Shown in pieces: positions 54,646-64,000 of a DNA stretch of 64,000 nt. Every line of letters starts with the position of its first letter. Position 1 is the first letter of the stretch. Made by a program: the position numbers and the translations under genes. Under the pieces are notes generated by a model. The model saw only the letters and a list, made by a program, of their open reading frames with translations, made no database searches and was not told where the DNA came from. The stretch covers positions 62,001 to 126,000 of the forward strand of contig CABYDT010000003.1 in the NCBI GenBank assembly GCA_902517865.1, written 5' to 3'. This DNA is from an uncultured Pelagibacteraceae bacterium (GTDB lineage: Bacteria > Pseudomonadota > Alphaproteobacteria > Pelagibacterales > Pelagibacteraceae).

Positions 54646-56163
54646 ATGAACAATACAATCAAGATTGTTTCGATAAAACTAAGATATATAATATTTATTA
54701 TAATCGGAATTTTATTATCCTTTTCATTACCACCTTATAATTTGACTATTATATGTTTCATAATTTTTCCAGTATTATTATTTTTTTTGGATTTGTTAAA
54801 AAAAGAAAAATATTCAAATTTTTTTTTATTTGGGCTATCTTTCGGTTTTGGATATTTTTTATCGTCTTTATATTGGATAACTTATTCTTTGAACTTTGAT
54901 AAAAATTTAGAAATATTAAAACCTTTCACTATAATATTTATACCTCTGTTTTTATCTTTTTTTTATGGAATAGCTTTTTTTATTTATAAAAAATTCGTAG
55001 GCAAGAGTATAAAATCAATATTATATTTCTCTATTATCTTTACCATTATTGAGTTTGTTAGAGGAAATATTTTTACCGGCTTTCCTTGGAATTTAGTTGT
55101 ATACTCTTTAAGCGATCATACTAAATATTTGCAGTTATTATCTTTATTTGGTACTTATGGCTTACATTTATTATTTGTCATATTTTGTTGCATACCTCTC
55201 TTAACGAGCTTTAATAGTGTCAAAAAAAATCTAATAATATTCACTAGTTCAATTTTCTTTTTAGTATCGGGCTACTTTTATGGTGATTACTTGTTAGAGA
55301 AAAAACTTTCCAAGTTAGATATTAAATTTGTCGTTTTACAACCCAACGAGAATATAAATAATATTTATAATAAACCCAGAACACATATTAAAAACCTAAT
55401 AAATTTAAGTAATCCAACAAAATATTCTGAAAATACTATTTTTGTTTGGCCAGAGGGCTCAATATATTTTGAAGATATAAAACTTGGTTTAAATAATATA
55501 AGCCAAGCATTTGATAAAAAATTTAAACCAGGCCAAAAAATTATATTTGGTGCAACAAATTTACAAAACAATAAAGTTTATAACTCGATATTTTTTATTA
55601 ATTCTGATGCCAGCTTAATTAGTAAATATGATAAAATAAAATTAGTTCCATTTGGTGAATTCATCCCATTTGAAAATTTAGTAAAAAAGCTCGGTTTTAA
55701 AAAAATTACACTTGGATACGACTCTTTTTCAAGAGGAAAAAAAAGACAAACAATTAATTACGGTAATATTAAAATGTTACCTATTATTTGTTACGAAATA
55801 ATCTATTCTGGAAACCTAAATATTGAAAACAAAGAGTTTGATTTAATTGTAAATTTATCGGAAGACGGGTGGTTTAACAAATCTATTGGTACTTATCAGC
55901 ACTTTTATCATTCTAAATTTCGAGCCATAGAGGAAGGTAAACAGGTAATACGTGCGACTAATCAAGGTATAACAGCGAGTATTCTCCCTAATGGAATTGT
56001 TGTAAATAGCAGACTATTTAACCAAAAAGGCAAGATAGTTTCCGAAGGCTATACTTTAAAAAAAAAAACTTTGTTCAGCAAATATGGAAATATAATATTT
56101 TCTTTACTAATCATCATACTTTTAGTACTTCAGAATATTTTTGAGAGAATAAAACGTGAATAA
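54646..56163 (+). CDS. lnt: Apolipoprotein N-acyltransferase
   Basis: Final enzyme of lipoprotein maturation in the inner membrane, 505 residues. Six or so N-terminal membrane segments (1-220) precede a nitrilase domain. The triad is Glu in [10 protein letters not shown], Lys in [16 protein letters not shown] and Cys in [43 protein letters not shown] is family-typical. One C-terminal membrane segment ends it. It provides the acyl chains for lipoproteins such as LptE and DolP in this window. Confidence 0.95.
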   Translation: MNNTIKIVSIKLRYIIFIIIGILLSFSLPPYNLTIICFIIFPVLLFFLDLLKKEKYSNFFLFGLSFGFGYFLSSLYWITYSLNFDKNLEILKPFTIIFIPLFLSFFYGIAFFIYKKFVGKSIKSILYFSIIFTIIEFVRGNIFTGFPWNLVVYSLSDHTKYLQLLSLFGTYGLHLLFVIFCCIPLLTSFNSVKKNLIIFTSSIFFLVSGYFYGDYLLEKKLSKLDIKFVVLQPNENINNIYNKPRTHIKNLINLSNPTKYSENTIFVWPEGSIYFEDIKLGLNNISQAFDKKFKPGQKIIFGATNLQNNKVYNSIFFINSDASLISKYDKIKLVPFGEFIPFENLVKKLGFKKITLGYDSFSRGKKRQTINYGNIKMLPIICYEIIYSGNLNIENKEFDLIVNLSEDGWFNKSIGTYQHFYHSKFRAIEEGKQVIRATNQGITASILPNGIVVNSRLFNQKGKIVSEGYTLKKKTLFSKYGNIIFSLLIIILLVLQNIFERIKRE

Positions 56164-57313
56164 AAATTATATTTTTACTAGTGAGTCAGTTTCAGAGGGC
56201 CATCCAGATAAACTTTGTGATATCATTTCTGACACAGTTCTAGATTTGTATTTGAGCAAATTTAATGAAAGTAGAGTTGCATGTGAAACCTTAGCTACTA
56301 CCAACAGATTAATCTTATCAGGTGAAGTAAGGGGCCCAGATATTCCATCTCATGAAATAGAAGCTTTAGTTAGACAACAGATCAAAATTATTGGATATGA
56401 TCAAGAAGGTTTTCATTATGACAAGCTTCAATTTTTTAATTACCTACATAAACAATCCGATGACATTGCACTTGGTGTTGACTCTAAGGGTTCAGACAAA
56501 GAAGAAGGTGCCGGTGATCAAGGTATTATGTTTGGATATGCTTGTGATGAAACCCCAGAACTTATGCCAGCACCAATAATTTTTTCACACAAAATTTTAG
56601 CTAAATTATCAGAGTATAGAAAATCAAAAAAAAATAGTGGTCTTGGACCTGACTCAAAAAGTCAGGTATCAGTAAAATATGAAAATAATAAACCTGTAGG
56701 TATTAGCTCAATAGTTGTTTCCACCCAGCATGATAAAAATTTAGAACAAGACGATGTGAAAAATATTGTAGATCCAATTGTTAAAGACTCTTTACCAAAA
56801 GAATGGGAAATACCAAAAAATTTCTATGTAAATCCAACTGGAAGATTTGTAATAGGTGGTCCAGACGGTGATACCGGCCTAACTGGTAGAAAGATTATTG
56901 TTGATACATACGGTGGTGCAGCACCACATGGAGGTGGCGCATTTTCTGGGAAAGATCCTACAAAAGTTGATAGATCTGCAGCTTACGTATCAAGATATTT
57001 AGCTAAAAATATTGTAGCATCAGGTCTCACTAATAAATGTTTAATACAATTATCTTATGCAATCGGTGTATCTCAACCATTATCGATATATTTAAATCTA
57101 TTTAAAAAAGACGATAATTTGCAAGAAAAACTAATATCTGTAATTCGAAAAAATATAGACCTTAGCCCTCAAGGAATAAGAAAGCTTTTGAAACTTAATA
57201 ATCCAATTTTTAAACAAACAGCGAGTTACGGACATTTTGGTAGAACTCCAGATACAAAAGGGTCTTTCACATGGGAAAGTACAAACTTAATCGAATTCTT
57301 TAAAAAAATATGA
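56156..57313 (+). CDS. metK: S-adenosylmethionine synthetase
   Basis: Makes SAM from methionine and ATP. It is 385 residues long. [19 protein letters not shown] (8-26) carries the ATP-phosphate His/Asp. [33 protein letters not shown] and [19 protein letters not shown] are all present. It starts with GTG inside lnt, so there is no room for a 5' riboswitch in front. The stop overlaps the trmB start by 4 bases. Confidence 0.97.
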   Translation: MNKNYIFTSESVSEGHPDKLCDIISDTVLDLYLSKFNESRVACETLATTNRLILSGEVRGPDIPSHEIEALVRQQIKIIGYDQEGFHYDKLQFFNYLHKQSDDIALGVDSKGSDKEEGAGDQGIMFGYACDETPELMPAPIIFSHKILAKLSEYRKSKKNSGLGPDSKSQVSVKYENNKPVGISSIVVSTQHDKNLEQDDVKNIVDPIVKDSLPKEWEIPKNFYVNPTGRFVIGGPDGDTGLTGRKIIVDTYGGAAPHGGGAFSGKDPTKVDRSAAYVSRYLAKNIVASGLTNKCLIQLSYAIGVSQPLSIYLNLFKKDDNLQEKLISVIRKNIDLSPQGIRKLLKLNNPIFKQTASYGHFGRTPDTKGSFTWESTNLIEFFKKI

Positions 57314-57923
57314 AAAAAAAATTTTTTTTTGGAAGATCGAAATTTAGAGGCTTGTCAATTAAAAAAAAAAAAATTTAGTACTTTTCAAAAAAAAATTTAA
57401 GATAAGCTCTGTAAGCACTGAGTCTAATATAATTTTAGAAATTGGTTTCGGTATGGGAGAAAACATGATTGAATTAGCTAAGAAAAATAATAATTTAAAT
57501 ATAATTGGCATAGAACCTTTATTAAACGGCCAATGTAATTTAGCTGATTATTGTATAAATAATTCTGTTAAAAATATTTATATATATACATATCCTGTTC
57601 AAATTTTTTTTAAAAAATATCCAAAATTAAATTTTAGCTGTTGTTACATTCTTTTTCCAGATCCATGGTATAAAAAAAAACATAACAAAAGAAGATTGAT
57701 TAATTTTGAGTTTTTAAAAACATTAGTTGCAAGAACACAAAAGATCTATTTTTTAAGTGATAATTATGATTATTATCTAAAAGTAAAATCTTTTGCATCG
57801 AAATTAAAAAATGTAAAAATTTTTTTATCGTCAAGAAAATTCAAAACAGCAAATACTAAGTACTTTCTAAGAGCAAAAAGGTTGAAAAATAAGCTTTATT
57901 ATTTAACCATTGATAAAGAATAG
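57310..57923 (+). CDS. trmB: tRNA (guanine-N7)-methyltransferase TrmB, frameshifted in an A13 run
   Basis: Adds m7G46 to tRNA. Joined across two frames it would be about 204 residues, the normal size. Frame 1 starts at ATG 57310 and gives [10 protein letters not shown], then K residues and a stop at 57376-57378. The run of 13 A at 57361-57373 is where the frame must move by one base. The second frame reads on as [20 protein letters not shown] (SAM motif) and contains [17 protein letters not shown] (tRNA/active-site motif) and a SDNYDYYLK segment. One more A would restore a full gene. Either the base is lost (sequencing or mutation) or slippage on the A run makes the protein. A start at 57453 would cut into the SAM motif. 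Confidence 0.85.
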
Positions 57924-57956
57924 TTTTTGTAGTATTTTTAATAAAATTTGAAATTT

Positions 57957-57984
57957 AAAAATGGGCTTATGCCCATTTTTTTTT
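57957..57984 (+). terminator. Rho-independent terminator before nusA
   Basis: A 10-base-pair stem (AAAAATGGGC with GCCCATTTTT) closes on a 4-base loop TTAT and is followed by more T. It lies 34 bases after the trmB stop and ends 12 bases before the nusA ATG. It probably ends the phoH-to-trmB transcript, and could also attenuate nusA, whose own start must lie downstream of it. An ATG inside the stem (57961) is in frame with nusA but is part of the hairpin. Confidence 0.85.
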
Positions 57985-57996
57985 ACAAAAGTTAAA

Positions 57997-59541
57997 ATGC
58001 TAAATAATAGAATAGATAGTACTGAAATAATTAAAATTGCTGATGCTGTTGCAGATGAGAAATCTATAGATAAAAATCTAGTCTTAAATTCTATGGAAAC
58101 TGCGATCGAAAAAGCGGCTAGGACGAGATATGGTTCTGACAATGATATTTACGTTAAAATAGATAGAGAGACTGGAAAAATTGAATTAGGTAGAAAACTT
58201 AAAGTGGTAGAGAAAGTAATTAGTTCGCACAGCGAAATTGGTCTTAGCGAAGCAAAAAAAATAAATCCAGAATACAAAATTGGGGATGTAATCGAGGAAG
58301 AATTACCACCAGTAGATTTTGGAAGGATTGCTGCGCAAACTGCAAAGCAAGTAATTTCTGTTCAAATTAGAGATGCAGAAAGAGAAAGACAGTTTAATGA
58401 ATTTAAGGATAAAGTAGGAGAAATATTAAGCGGTATAGTTAAAAGATCGGAGTATGGTAATATTATAGTAGATCTTCAGAAATCAGAAGCAGTTATAAGA
58501 AGAGAAGAGCTCATACCTCGAGAAAATATAAAAAATGGTGATAGAATTAAAGCTTACTGTTATGAAGTTAAAAGAGAAAATAAAGGTCCGCAAATATTTT
58601 TATCAAGAGCTCATCCTCAGTTTCTCGCTAGTTTGTTCCAACAAGAAGTTCCAGAAATATACGAGGGTACAATAGTTATAAAATCAGTAGCACGTGACCC
58701 AGGCAGTCGAGCAAAAATTTGCGTACAATCTAAAGATAGTTCAATAGATCCAGTTGGAGCATGCGTTGGTATGAGAGGAAGTAGAGTTCAAACTGTTGTT
58801 AATGAATTACAAGGTGAGAAAATAGATATTATAAATTGGACAGAGGACACATCAAAATTAATAGTAAGCGCATTATCACCTGCAGAGGTAATGAAAGTAT
58901 TAATTGACGATGATAATTCAAGAATTGAAGTCGTTATTGATGAAAATAATTTGAGCAAAGCAATTGGTAGAAGAGGTCAAAACGTTAGGTTAGCTTCAAA
59001 ACTATTAAATTATGAAATAGATATTTTAACTGATAAAGAGGAGTCTGAAAAAAGACAAACTGAATTTAAAGACAACACCTCGAAATTTGTCAAAAATTTA
59101 GAAATAGATACAACTATGGCACAATTATTAGTTTCTGAAGGCTTTAATTCAATACAGGATATTGAGAATTCAAATATTAATGATATTTTAAAAATCGAAG
59201 GTTTTGACGAAGAGACAGCTAAGGAATTAAAAAATAGAGCCAAAGAATATCTAGAGGAAGAAGCAAAAGAAATTACTAATAAGGTAAAAGAATTAGGCAT
59301 CCAAGAGGAACTTGCTAATCACAAAGGATTAACCTTAGGAATGTTATTAACTTTAGGAGAAGAGAATATCAAAACTTTGAAAGATTTTGCAGAATTATCA
59401 AGTGATGAAATCATTGGTGGCTATGATGAAATAAAAGGAAAAAGAGAAAAATTTGACGGAATTTTGGAAGAATTTAATTTATCTAGAAAAGATGCAGAAG
59501 ATTTAATTATGAGAGCAAGAAAAAAAGTTTTCAATATATGA
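57997..59541 (+). CDS. nusA: Transcription termination/antitermination factor NusA
   Basis: RNA polymerase-binding factor, 514 residues. The N-terminal domain binds polymerase. The S1 domain (about 130-200), KH1 and KH2 (CVGMRGSRVQTVVNELQGEKIDIINW, then GRRGQNVRLASKLL) follow. Two C-terminal helix-hairpin-helix repeats (about 360-510, DTTMAQLLVSEGFNSIQDIENS and GLTLGMLLTLGEENIKTLKDFAEL) end it. I use ATG 57997. The longer frame from 57961 begins in a terminator. rimP, usually just upstream, is absent, and infB follows after 18 bases without ylxR. Confidence 0.96.
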   Translation: MLNNRIDSTEIIKIADAVADEKSIDKNLVLNSMETAIEKAARTRYGSDNDIYVKIDRETGKIELGRKLKVVEKVISSHSEIGLSEAKKINPEYKIGDVIEEELPPVDFGRIAAQTAKQVISVQIRDAERERQFNEFKDKVGEILSGIVKRSEYGNIIVDLQKSEAVIRREELIPRENIKNGDRIKAYCYEVKRENKGPQIFLSRAHPQFLASLFQQEVPEIYEGTIVIKSVARDPGSRAKICVQSKDSSIDPVGACVGMRGSRVQTVVNELQGEKIDIINWTEDTSKLIVSALSPAEVMKVLIDDDNSRIEVVIDENNLSKAIGRRGQNVRLASKLLNYEIDILTDKEESEKRQTEFKDNTSKFVKNLEIDTTMAQLLVSEGFNSIQDIENSNINDILKIEGFDEETAKELKNRAKEYLEEEAKEITNKVKELGIQEELANHKGLTLGMLLTLGEENIKTLKDFAELSSDEIIGGYDEIKGKREKFDGILEEFNLSRKDAEDLIMRARKKVFNI

Positions 59542-59559
59542 GGCGTAAGGATTTAAAAT

Positions 59560-61728
59560 ATGAATTCAAAAGAAAAGAAAAAAAAACTTACTTTAAAAAA
59601 CTACAAAGGATCACCCGCATTTAAATCGAGCACTGGAAAAATGCCCACATCCAAAGGGGGATTTGAAAAAAAAACCAACCCAATTAAAAGCAATTTTAGA
59701 ACTAATCCACTCAGAGGAGGTGCAATAAAACAAGTCCCAACAATCCATGACGAAAAACAAAAAAAAGCAAAAGAGTGGGCAAAAAAGAAGATTCAAGAAG
59801 AACTATTTAAAGGTAAAAAAAAGACATCAGTAAAAAAGACATTTGACAATAAGAGAAAACTAACTATTGGGCGAGCATTGTCAGACTCGGATGGTGAAAT
59901 TAGGCAACGAAGTCATGCATCAGTTAAAAGAGCTAGAGATAAAATTTTTAAAAAAACAGTAGATAATATAAATCAAGTTACAAAAGTTAAAAGAGAAGTT
60001 TCTATTCCTGATGTGATAACTATACAGGAATTATCAAATAGAATGGCTGAAAGAGCATCATCAATTATTAAATATTTATTTGAAAAAAAAATCAAAGTAA
60101 CCATAAATCACAGTATAGATGCTGACACAGCCGAATTCATTGTAAATGAATTTGGTCACAAACCAGTGAGAGACAAGATTCCTGAAGATAGTTTAAAAGA
60201 CATATTAAGAGAAGACACAACAGACTATAATGAGCCAAGAGCTCCGGTTGTTACCGTTATGGGCCATGTAGATCACGGAAAAACCTCTTTACTAGATGCG
60301 TTACGCGAAACTGATGTTGTATCTACTGAAAGTGGTGGAATTACTCAACACATAGGTGCATATCAAGTAAACGTTAAAGACAAAGGTTTAATTACATTTA
60401 TTGACACACCAGGTCATGCTGCATTTACAGAAATGAGAGCTCGTGGTTCTAAGATAACTGATATTGTTGTTTTAGTAGTTGCAGCAAATGATGGCATAAA
60501 ACCACAAACTATAGAGGCTATAAAACATTCTAAAGCTGCAAAAGTTCCTATAATTGTCGCTATAAATAAATGTGATCTACAAGGTATCGATAAAGTCAAA
60601 GTTAAAAACCAACTCTTAGAACACGAATTAGTAGTAGAGGATATGGGAGGAGATATATTATGTGTAGAAATATCAGCACTTAAAAAACAAAATTTAGATA
60701 AACTTAAAGAGTCAATATTATTACAATCAGAATTATTAGATTTAAAAACAAATTCAAAAAAATCAGCAAAAGGTGTGGTAATTGAGTCTAGACTAGACAA
60801 AGGTAAAGGACCTGTATCAACAATACTAGTTACTTCAGGCACTTTGAAGAAGGGAGATCTGTTTGTAACAGGTACTTCCAATGGAAAAATAAGAGCTATG
60901 TATAATTATAAAGGTGAAAATATAAATGAAGCTAAACCATCAACTCCAGTTGAGGTTATTGGTTTAAATTCTATAAATAAAGCTGGAGATGACTTTGTAG
61001 TACTTAGTGATGAAAATCAAATTAAAGAGATAATAACCTATAGGGAAAATCAACAAAAAAATATTAAAAATAGCCAGAATGCTAATAAAGATAATATTTT
61101 TGATAATCAGGAAAAAGAGGAGAAAATCAATATAATTTTAAAAGCTGATGTTCATGGTTCTCTGGAAGCGCTATCAAGTGCAATTACAAAAATTGATATT
61201 AACGGTATCTCACCAAAAATTATTCTGTCAGCAGTAGGACCAGTAACAGAAACTGATGTAACTTTAGCAAAAGCGTCAAACGCAAAATTAATTGGTTTTA
61301 ATATTAGACCCAATAAAGAAGCGAAAGATCTTTCAAATAATTATAAAATTAAAATTAATTATTTTGACATTATTTATGAAGCTTTAGATTTTGTTAAGAG
61401 TGCTACACAAGGTTTATTCGCCCCAGAAACAAGAGAAGAAAGCCAAGGTACATGTGAAGTATTGGAAGTTTTTAAGATATCAAAAATAGGACAAATCGCT
61501 GGTGTTAAAGTTAAAGACGGCGAAGTAAAAAATAATTCAGACATTAGACTCATACGAGATGGCAAGGTAATTTATACTGGCAAAATAAAAAGTTTGTTCA
61601 GGGAAAAAAATGAAGCCAAGGAAGTAAAAGCAGGTTTAGAATGCGGTATAGGTTTAAGAGATTTTAATGATATCAAGAAAAATGATATTTTAGAAACTTT
61701 TAAAATAGTAAATATTGATAGAGTTTGA
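59560..61728 (+). CDS. infB: Translation initiation factor IF-2
   Basis: GTPase that places fMet-tRNA on the small subunit. The 722-residue protein has a short, Lys-rich N-terminal part (1-150), less than in E. coli. The G domain has GHVDHGKTS (235-243), DTPGHA and NKCD. Domains II, III and IV end in GIGLRDFNDIKKNDILE. Its stop is 2 bases from the rbfA ATG at 61731. Confidence 0.97.
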   Translation: MNSKEKKKKLTLKNYKGSPAFKSSTGKMPTSKGGFEKKTNPIKSNFRTNPLRGGAIKQVPTIHDEKQKKAKEWAKKKIQEELFKGKKKTSVKKTFDNKRKLTIGRALSDSDGEIRQRSHASVKRARDKIFKKTVDNINQVTKVKREVSIPDVITIQELSNRMAERASSIIKYLFEKKIKVTINHSIDADTAEFIVNEFGHKPVRDKIPEDSLKDILREDTTDYNEPRAPVVTVMGHVDHGKTSLLDALRETDVVSTESGGITQHIGAYQVNVKDKGLITFIDTPGHAAFTEMRARGSKITDIVVLVVAANDGIKPQTIEAIKHSKAAKVPIIVAINKCDLQGIDKVKVKNQLLEHELVVEDMGGDILCVEISALKKQNLDKLKESILLQSELLDLKTNSKKSAKGVVIESRLDKGKGPVSTILVTSGTLKKGDLFVTGTSNGKIRAMYNYKGENINEAKPSTPVEVIGLNSINKAGDDFVVLSDENQIKEIITYRENQQKNIKNSQNANKDNIFDNQEKEEKINIILKADVHGSLEALSSAITKIDINGISPKIILSAVGPVTETDVTLAKASNAKLIGFNIRPNKEAKDLSNNYKIKINYFDIIYEALDFVKSATQGLFAPETREESQGTCEVLEVFKISKIGQIAGVKVKDGEVKNNSDIRLIRDGKVIYTGKIKSLFREKNEAKEVKAGLECGIGLRDFNDIKKNDILETFKIVNIDRV

Positions 61729-61730
61729 AC

Positions 61731-62111
61731 ATGGTATCACTGCAAAATGATCAGCCTTTTACACAAAGACAATTAAAGGCTAGTGAGAATTTAAAAAAAA
61801 TATTAGCTAAAATTTTTATTAATGAAACAATCATTTTTCCAAATATTGACTCAAAGTTAATAACAGTAACAGAGGTAAGAATATCTCCAGACTTTAAGCA
61901 TGCTAAAGTTTTTTTTATACCTTTAATAGGTCAAAAAAAAGATATTTTTTTAGATGAATTAAATAAATTTTCTAATGAGATTAAATTTAAAGTGTCAAAA
62001 AATTGGACTGCAAAGTTTTTGCCAAACTTAAAATTTATTTTTGATGAGTCATTTGATTATGCTGAAAAAATCGAAAATTTAATTAAACAAAATAAAAAAA
62101 GTGATATATGA
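61731..62111 (+). CDS. rbfA: Ribosome-binding factor A
   Basis: Cold-shock-type factor that matures the 5' end region of 16S rRNA. It is 126 residues, with the KH-like fold from residue 13 (TQRQLKASENLKKILAKIF, VTEVRISPDFKHAKVFFIPL, LKFIFDESFDYAEKIENLIKQ). I start at ATG 61731, though a TTG at 61725 overlapping infB could also serve. It ends in an ATGA overlap with truB. Confidence 0.92.
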   Translation: MVSLQNDQPFTQRQLKASENLKKILAKIFINETIIFPNIDSKLITVTEVRISPDFKHAKVFFIPLIGQKKDIFLDELNKFSNEIKFKVSKNWTAKFLPNLKFIFDESFDYAEKIENLIKQNKKSDI

Positions 62112-62995
62112 TAAATGGTTGGTTAATGCTAAATAAACCAAAAGGTTTTACATCTAATTATTGCATAAATTTTATAAAAAAGAGATTTCAGATTAAAAAG
62201 ATAGGGTATGCAGGAACTTTAGACCCATTAGCCACAGGACTATTACCTTTAGCAATTGGAGAAAGTACTAAATCTATAAAATATTTTGAATCTCTTAAGA
62301 AAACTTATTTTTTTACAGCGGTATGGGGCAAAGAAACAACTACACTTGATGGTGAAGGCCAAATTATAAAGAATTCAAATATAATCCCATCTAAAATTGA
62401 TTTACAAAATGTAATTAAAAAATTTATCGGAGATATTGATCAAAAACCACCAAATTTTTCAGCTATTAAAATTAACGGCGTTAGAGCATATAATTTAGCA
62501 AGGAAGGGGATTGACTTTGAGGTTAAATCAAAAAGAGTTTCCATCTATAATATAAAAATCGTAAATCATAATTCAAATAATAATCAAACGTCATTTTTAA
62601 TTAAATGTAGCAAAGGATGTTATATAAGAAGTCTTGCTAGAGATATTGCAAGAGAATTAGGAACATTTGGATATTGCAAAGAAATTGATCGAAGAAGAAT
62701 TGGTATTTTCAGTAAAAATGCCTCTTTTAACCTAGATTATTGCATAAAAACGAAAAAAAAAGAGAATTTAAAAAAATTCTTACTTGATATTCCTGATGTT
62801 TTGTATCATATACCCCAAATTAAATTAGACGATAAAAGATTAGAGCTTATTAAAAATGGAATGAAAGTAAGCATGTACGAAGAGTTAGGCAGTTCAAACT
62901 ATACATCATATTTAATTTCATCATCAAAAAATATATTTGCGATAGGTTCAATCAAGTCTGGTTATTTTTATCCAAAGAGGGTAATTAAAATTTAA
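62108..62995 (+). CDS. truB: tRNA pseudouridine-55 synthase
   Basis: Modifies U55 in the T-loop of tRNA. It is 295 residues long. GWLMLNKPKGFTSNYCINFIKK opens the fold. The catalytic Asp is Asp39 in GYAGTLDPLATGLLPLAIGE. KPPNFSAIKINGVRAYNLARKG and IKCSKGCYIRSLARDIA are signature segments. It lies between rbfA and rpsO, with the rpsO start 2 bases after its stop. Confidence 0.96.
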   Translation: MINGWLMLNKPKGFTSNYCINFIKKRFQIKKIGYAGTLDPLATGLLPLAIGESTKSIKYFESLKKTYFFTAVWGKETTTLDGEGQIIKNSNIIPSKIDLQNVIKKFIGDIDQKPPNFSAIKINGVRAYNLARKGIDFEVKSKRVSIYNIKIVNHNSNNNQTSFLIKCSKGCYIRSLARDIARELGTFGYCKEIDRRRIGIFSKNASFNLDYCIKTKKKENLKKFLLDIPDVLYHIPQIKLDDKRLELIKNGMKVSMYEELGSSNYTSYLISSSKNIFAIGSIKSGYFYPKRVIKI

Positions 62996-62997
62996 CT

Positions 62998-63267
62998 ATG
63001 AAAAAAAAAATTTTAAATAAAATCGACTTAATTCAAAAGGTTCAAAAACATAAATCAGACGTTGGATCTTCCGAGGTTCAAATTAGTATTTTAACTGAAC
63101 GTATTAAATATTTAACAGAACATTTCTCTAAAAATAAAAAAGACAAGCATTCAAATACTGGTTTGAGCAAGCTTATAATAAAGAGAAAAAAATTATTAGA
63201 TTATTTAAACAGAAAAGAACCGGATATTTACCAAAAAATTATAAAACAACTAGATTTAAGAAAATAA
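62998..63267 (+). CDS. rpsO: 30S ribosomal protein S15
   Basis: Primary 16S rRNA-binding protein, 89 residues as usual. HKSDVGSSEVQISILTERIKYLTEHFSKNKKDKHS and LSKLIIKRKKLLDYLNRKEPDIYQKII are close to the consensus. In many bacteria S15 represses its own mRNA through a leader structure. Here only 2 bases lie between truB and rpsO, so there is no separate leader. It is followed by pnp after 3 bases. Confidence 0.97.
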   Translation: MKKKILNKIDLIQKVQKHKSDVGSSEVQISILTERIKYLTEHFSKNKKDKHSNTGLSKLIIKRKKLLDYLNRKEPDIYQKIIKQLDLRK

Positions 63268-63270
63268 TTA

Positions 63271-64000
63271 ATGTTCAAAGTTATAAAAAAAGAGATAGAA
63301 TGGAATAAAAAAAAACTATCAATTGAAACTGGCAAAATTGCAAGACAAGCAAATGGAGCAATAATACTAAAATGTGGAGATACTGTTATTCTCTCAACAG
63401 CAGTTGCAGCAAAAAAAGCTAATCCTGAAACTGATTTTTTTCCATTAACGGTAAATTATCAAGAAAAATATTATGCAGCAGGCAAAATACCTGGCGGTTA
63501 TTTTAAAAGAGAGGCTAGACCTACTGAAAGTGAAACATTAATTTCAAGGTTGATAGATAGACCAATTAGACCCCTATTTCCAAGTTCATTTAGAAATGAA
63601 ACACAAGTTTTAACAACGGTTTTGTCTTATGATAAAGAAAATGATCCTGAGGTTCTATCAGTAATAGCTAGTTCTGCAGCATTAAGTATCTCCGGTTTGC
63701 CTTTTATGGGACCAGTTGCGGCATCTAAAGTTGGATGTATAGAAAATCAACTCATCTTAAATCCAACTAAAGAACAATTAAAAGAGTCATCTCTCGAACT
63801 TGTAGTAGCGGGCACGTTAGATGCAGTTTTAATGGTTGAATCTGAAGCTTCAGGCTTATCAGAAATACAAATGCTAGAAGCTGTTAAATTTGGTCACGAA
63901 AGCTTCAAGCCAGTGATAAACATGATTTCGGAACTTAAAAAAGAAGTAAAAAAAGATGAAATTGAAATTGATGTTAAAGATTATACAAAATTAAAAAAAG
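63271..64000 (+). CDS. pnp: Polyribonucleotide nucleotidyltransferase (partial)
   Basis: Phosphorolytic exoribonuclease of mRNA decay. The frame starts at ATG 63271 and runs off the right edge (243 complete codons seen). The first RNase PH-like domain is visible: [68 protein letters not shown] and [13 protein letters not shown]. The gene order rpsO-pnp is general in bacteria. The second catalytic core, KH and S1 domains lie outside the window. Confidence 0.97.
   Translation, partial: MFKVIKKEIEWNKKKLSIETGKIARQANGAIILKCGDTVILSTAVAAKKANPETDFFPLTVNYQEKYYAAGKIPGGYFKREARPTESETLISRLIDRPIRPLFPSSFRNETQVLTTVLSYDKENDPEVLSVIASSAALSISGLPFMGPVAASKVGCIENQLILNPTKEQLKESSLELVVAGTLDAVLMVESEASGLSEIQMLEAVKFGHESFKPVINMISELKKEVKKDEIEIDVKDYTKLKK

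Noticed and set aside
56100-56160. SAM riboswitch before metK
   Set aside because: metK starts with GTG inside lnt, so there is no leader and no conserved SAM-II or SAM-V sequence.
57961-57996. Extended nusA start at the ATG in the hairpin
   Set aside because: The extra residues are encoded by a terminator stem and poly-T, and NusA normally starts near MLNNRIDSTEI.

Overview
The window looks like a piece of a streamlined marine alphaproteobacterial chromosome, most likely SAR11 (Pelagibacterales). The DNA is strongly AT-rich. Genes are packed with overlaps of 1-11 bases or gaps of a few bases, and no gene-free stretch exceeds about 140 bases. Alphaproteobacterial gene orders are visible: hslVU beside the his genes, mnmE..mnmG-rsmG-parA-parB, leuS-lptE-holA, phoH-ybeY-corC-lnt-metK-trmB and nusA-infB-rbfA-truB-rpsO-pnp. 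A TPP riboswitch drives a sodium/solute symporter of the ThiV type known from Ca. Pelagibacter. I see no tRNA, rRNA, CRISPR array or insertion sequence.

Layout. 1-5.5 kb: hslU/hslV (left) diverge from a his cluster (hisB, hisH, an exported orphan, hisA, hisF, hisE), hinT and a GNAT acetyltransferase. 5.5-11 kb: lolA and ftsK, a UbiH-type monooxygenase, a one-domain alkyl-DNA methyltransferase, mnmE. 11-12.8 kb: an autotransporter on the opposite strand, lying between mnmE and mnmG. 12.9-17 kb: mnmG, rsmG with a perfect parS inside it, parA, parB (chromosome partition). 17-22.8 kb: leuS-lptE-holA, a ThiE/TenI-like gene, yggS, an L,D-transpeptidase. 22.8-25.9 kb: five tightly coupled genes (atypical regulator, photolyase-like protein without the usual Fe-S cysteines, DCC thiol protein, DUF4174-like hybrid, 39-residue ArfA-like rescue factor). 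25.9-31.1 kb: a DUF805 fusion, the riboswitch and ThiV-like transporter, and a coupled pair made of a DUF6492 glycosyltransferase-like protein and a sugar-phosphate cyclase of the 2-epi-5-epi-valiolone-synthase type. 31-39 kb: unknown membrane-anchored protein, PfkB kinase, SRAP protein, nth, dapB, dnaJ, dnaK, grpE. 39-45 kb: rph, rdgB, an LpoA-like protein, rsmI, a BON lipoprotein, maeB. 45-57.9 kb: murJ, trpS, usp, nfuA, Bax-like protein, a TsaB-like relic, fur, miaB, phoH, ybeY, corC, lnt, metK, and trmB with a frameshift in an A13 run. 58-64 kb: nusA-infB-rbfA-truB-rpsO-pnp, without rimP or ylxR at their usual places.

Most of the window is core housekeeping. The parts that look accessory and least explained are 22.8-25.9 kb (possible light/oxidative-damage operon with a ribosome rescue gene), 28.4-31.1 kb (possible C7-cyclitol plus glycosyl transfer cassette) and the autotransporter at 11-12.8 kb.
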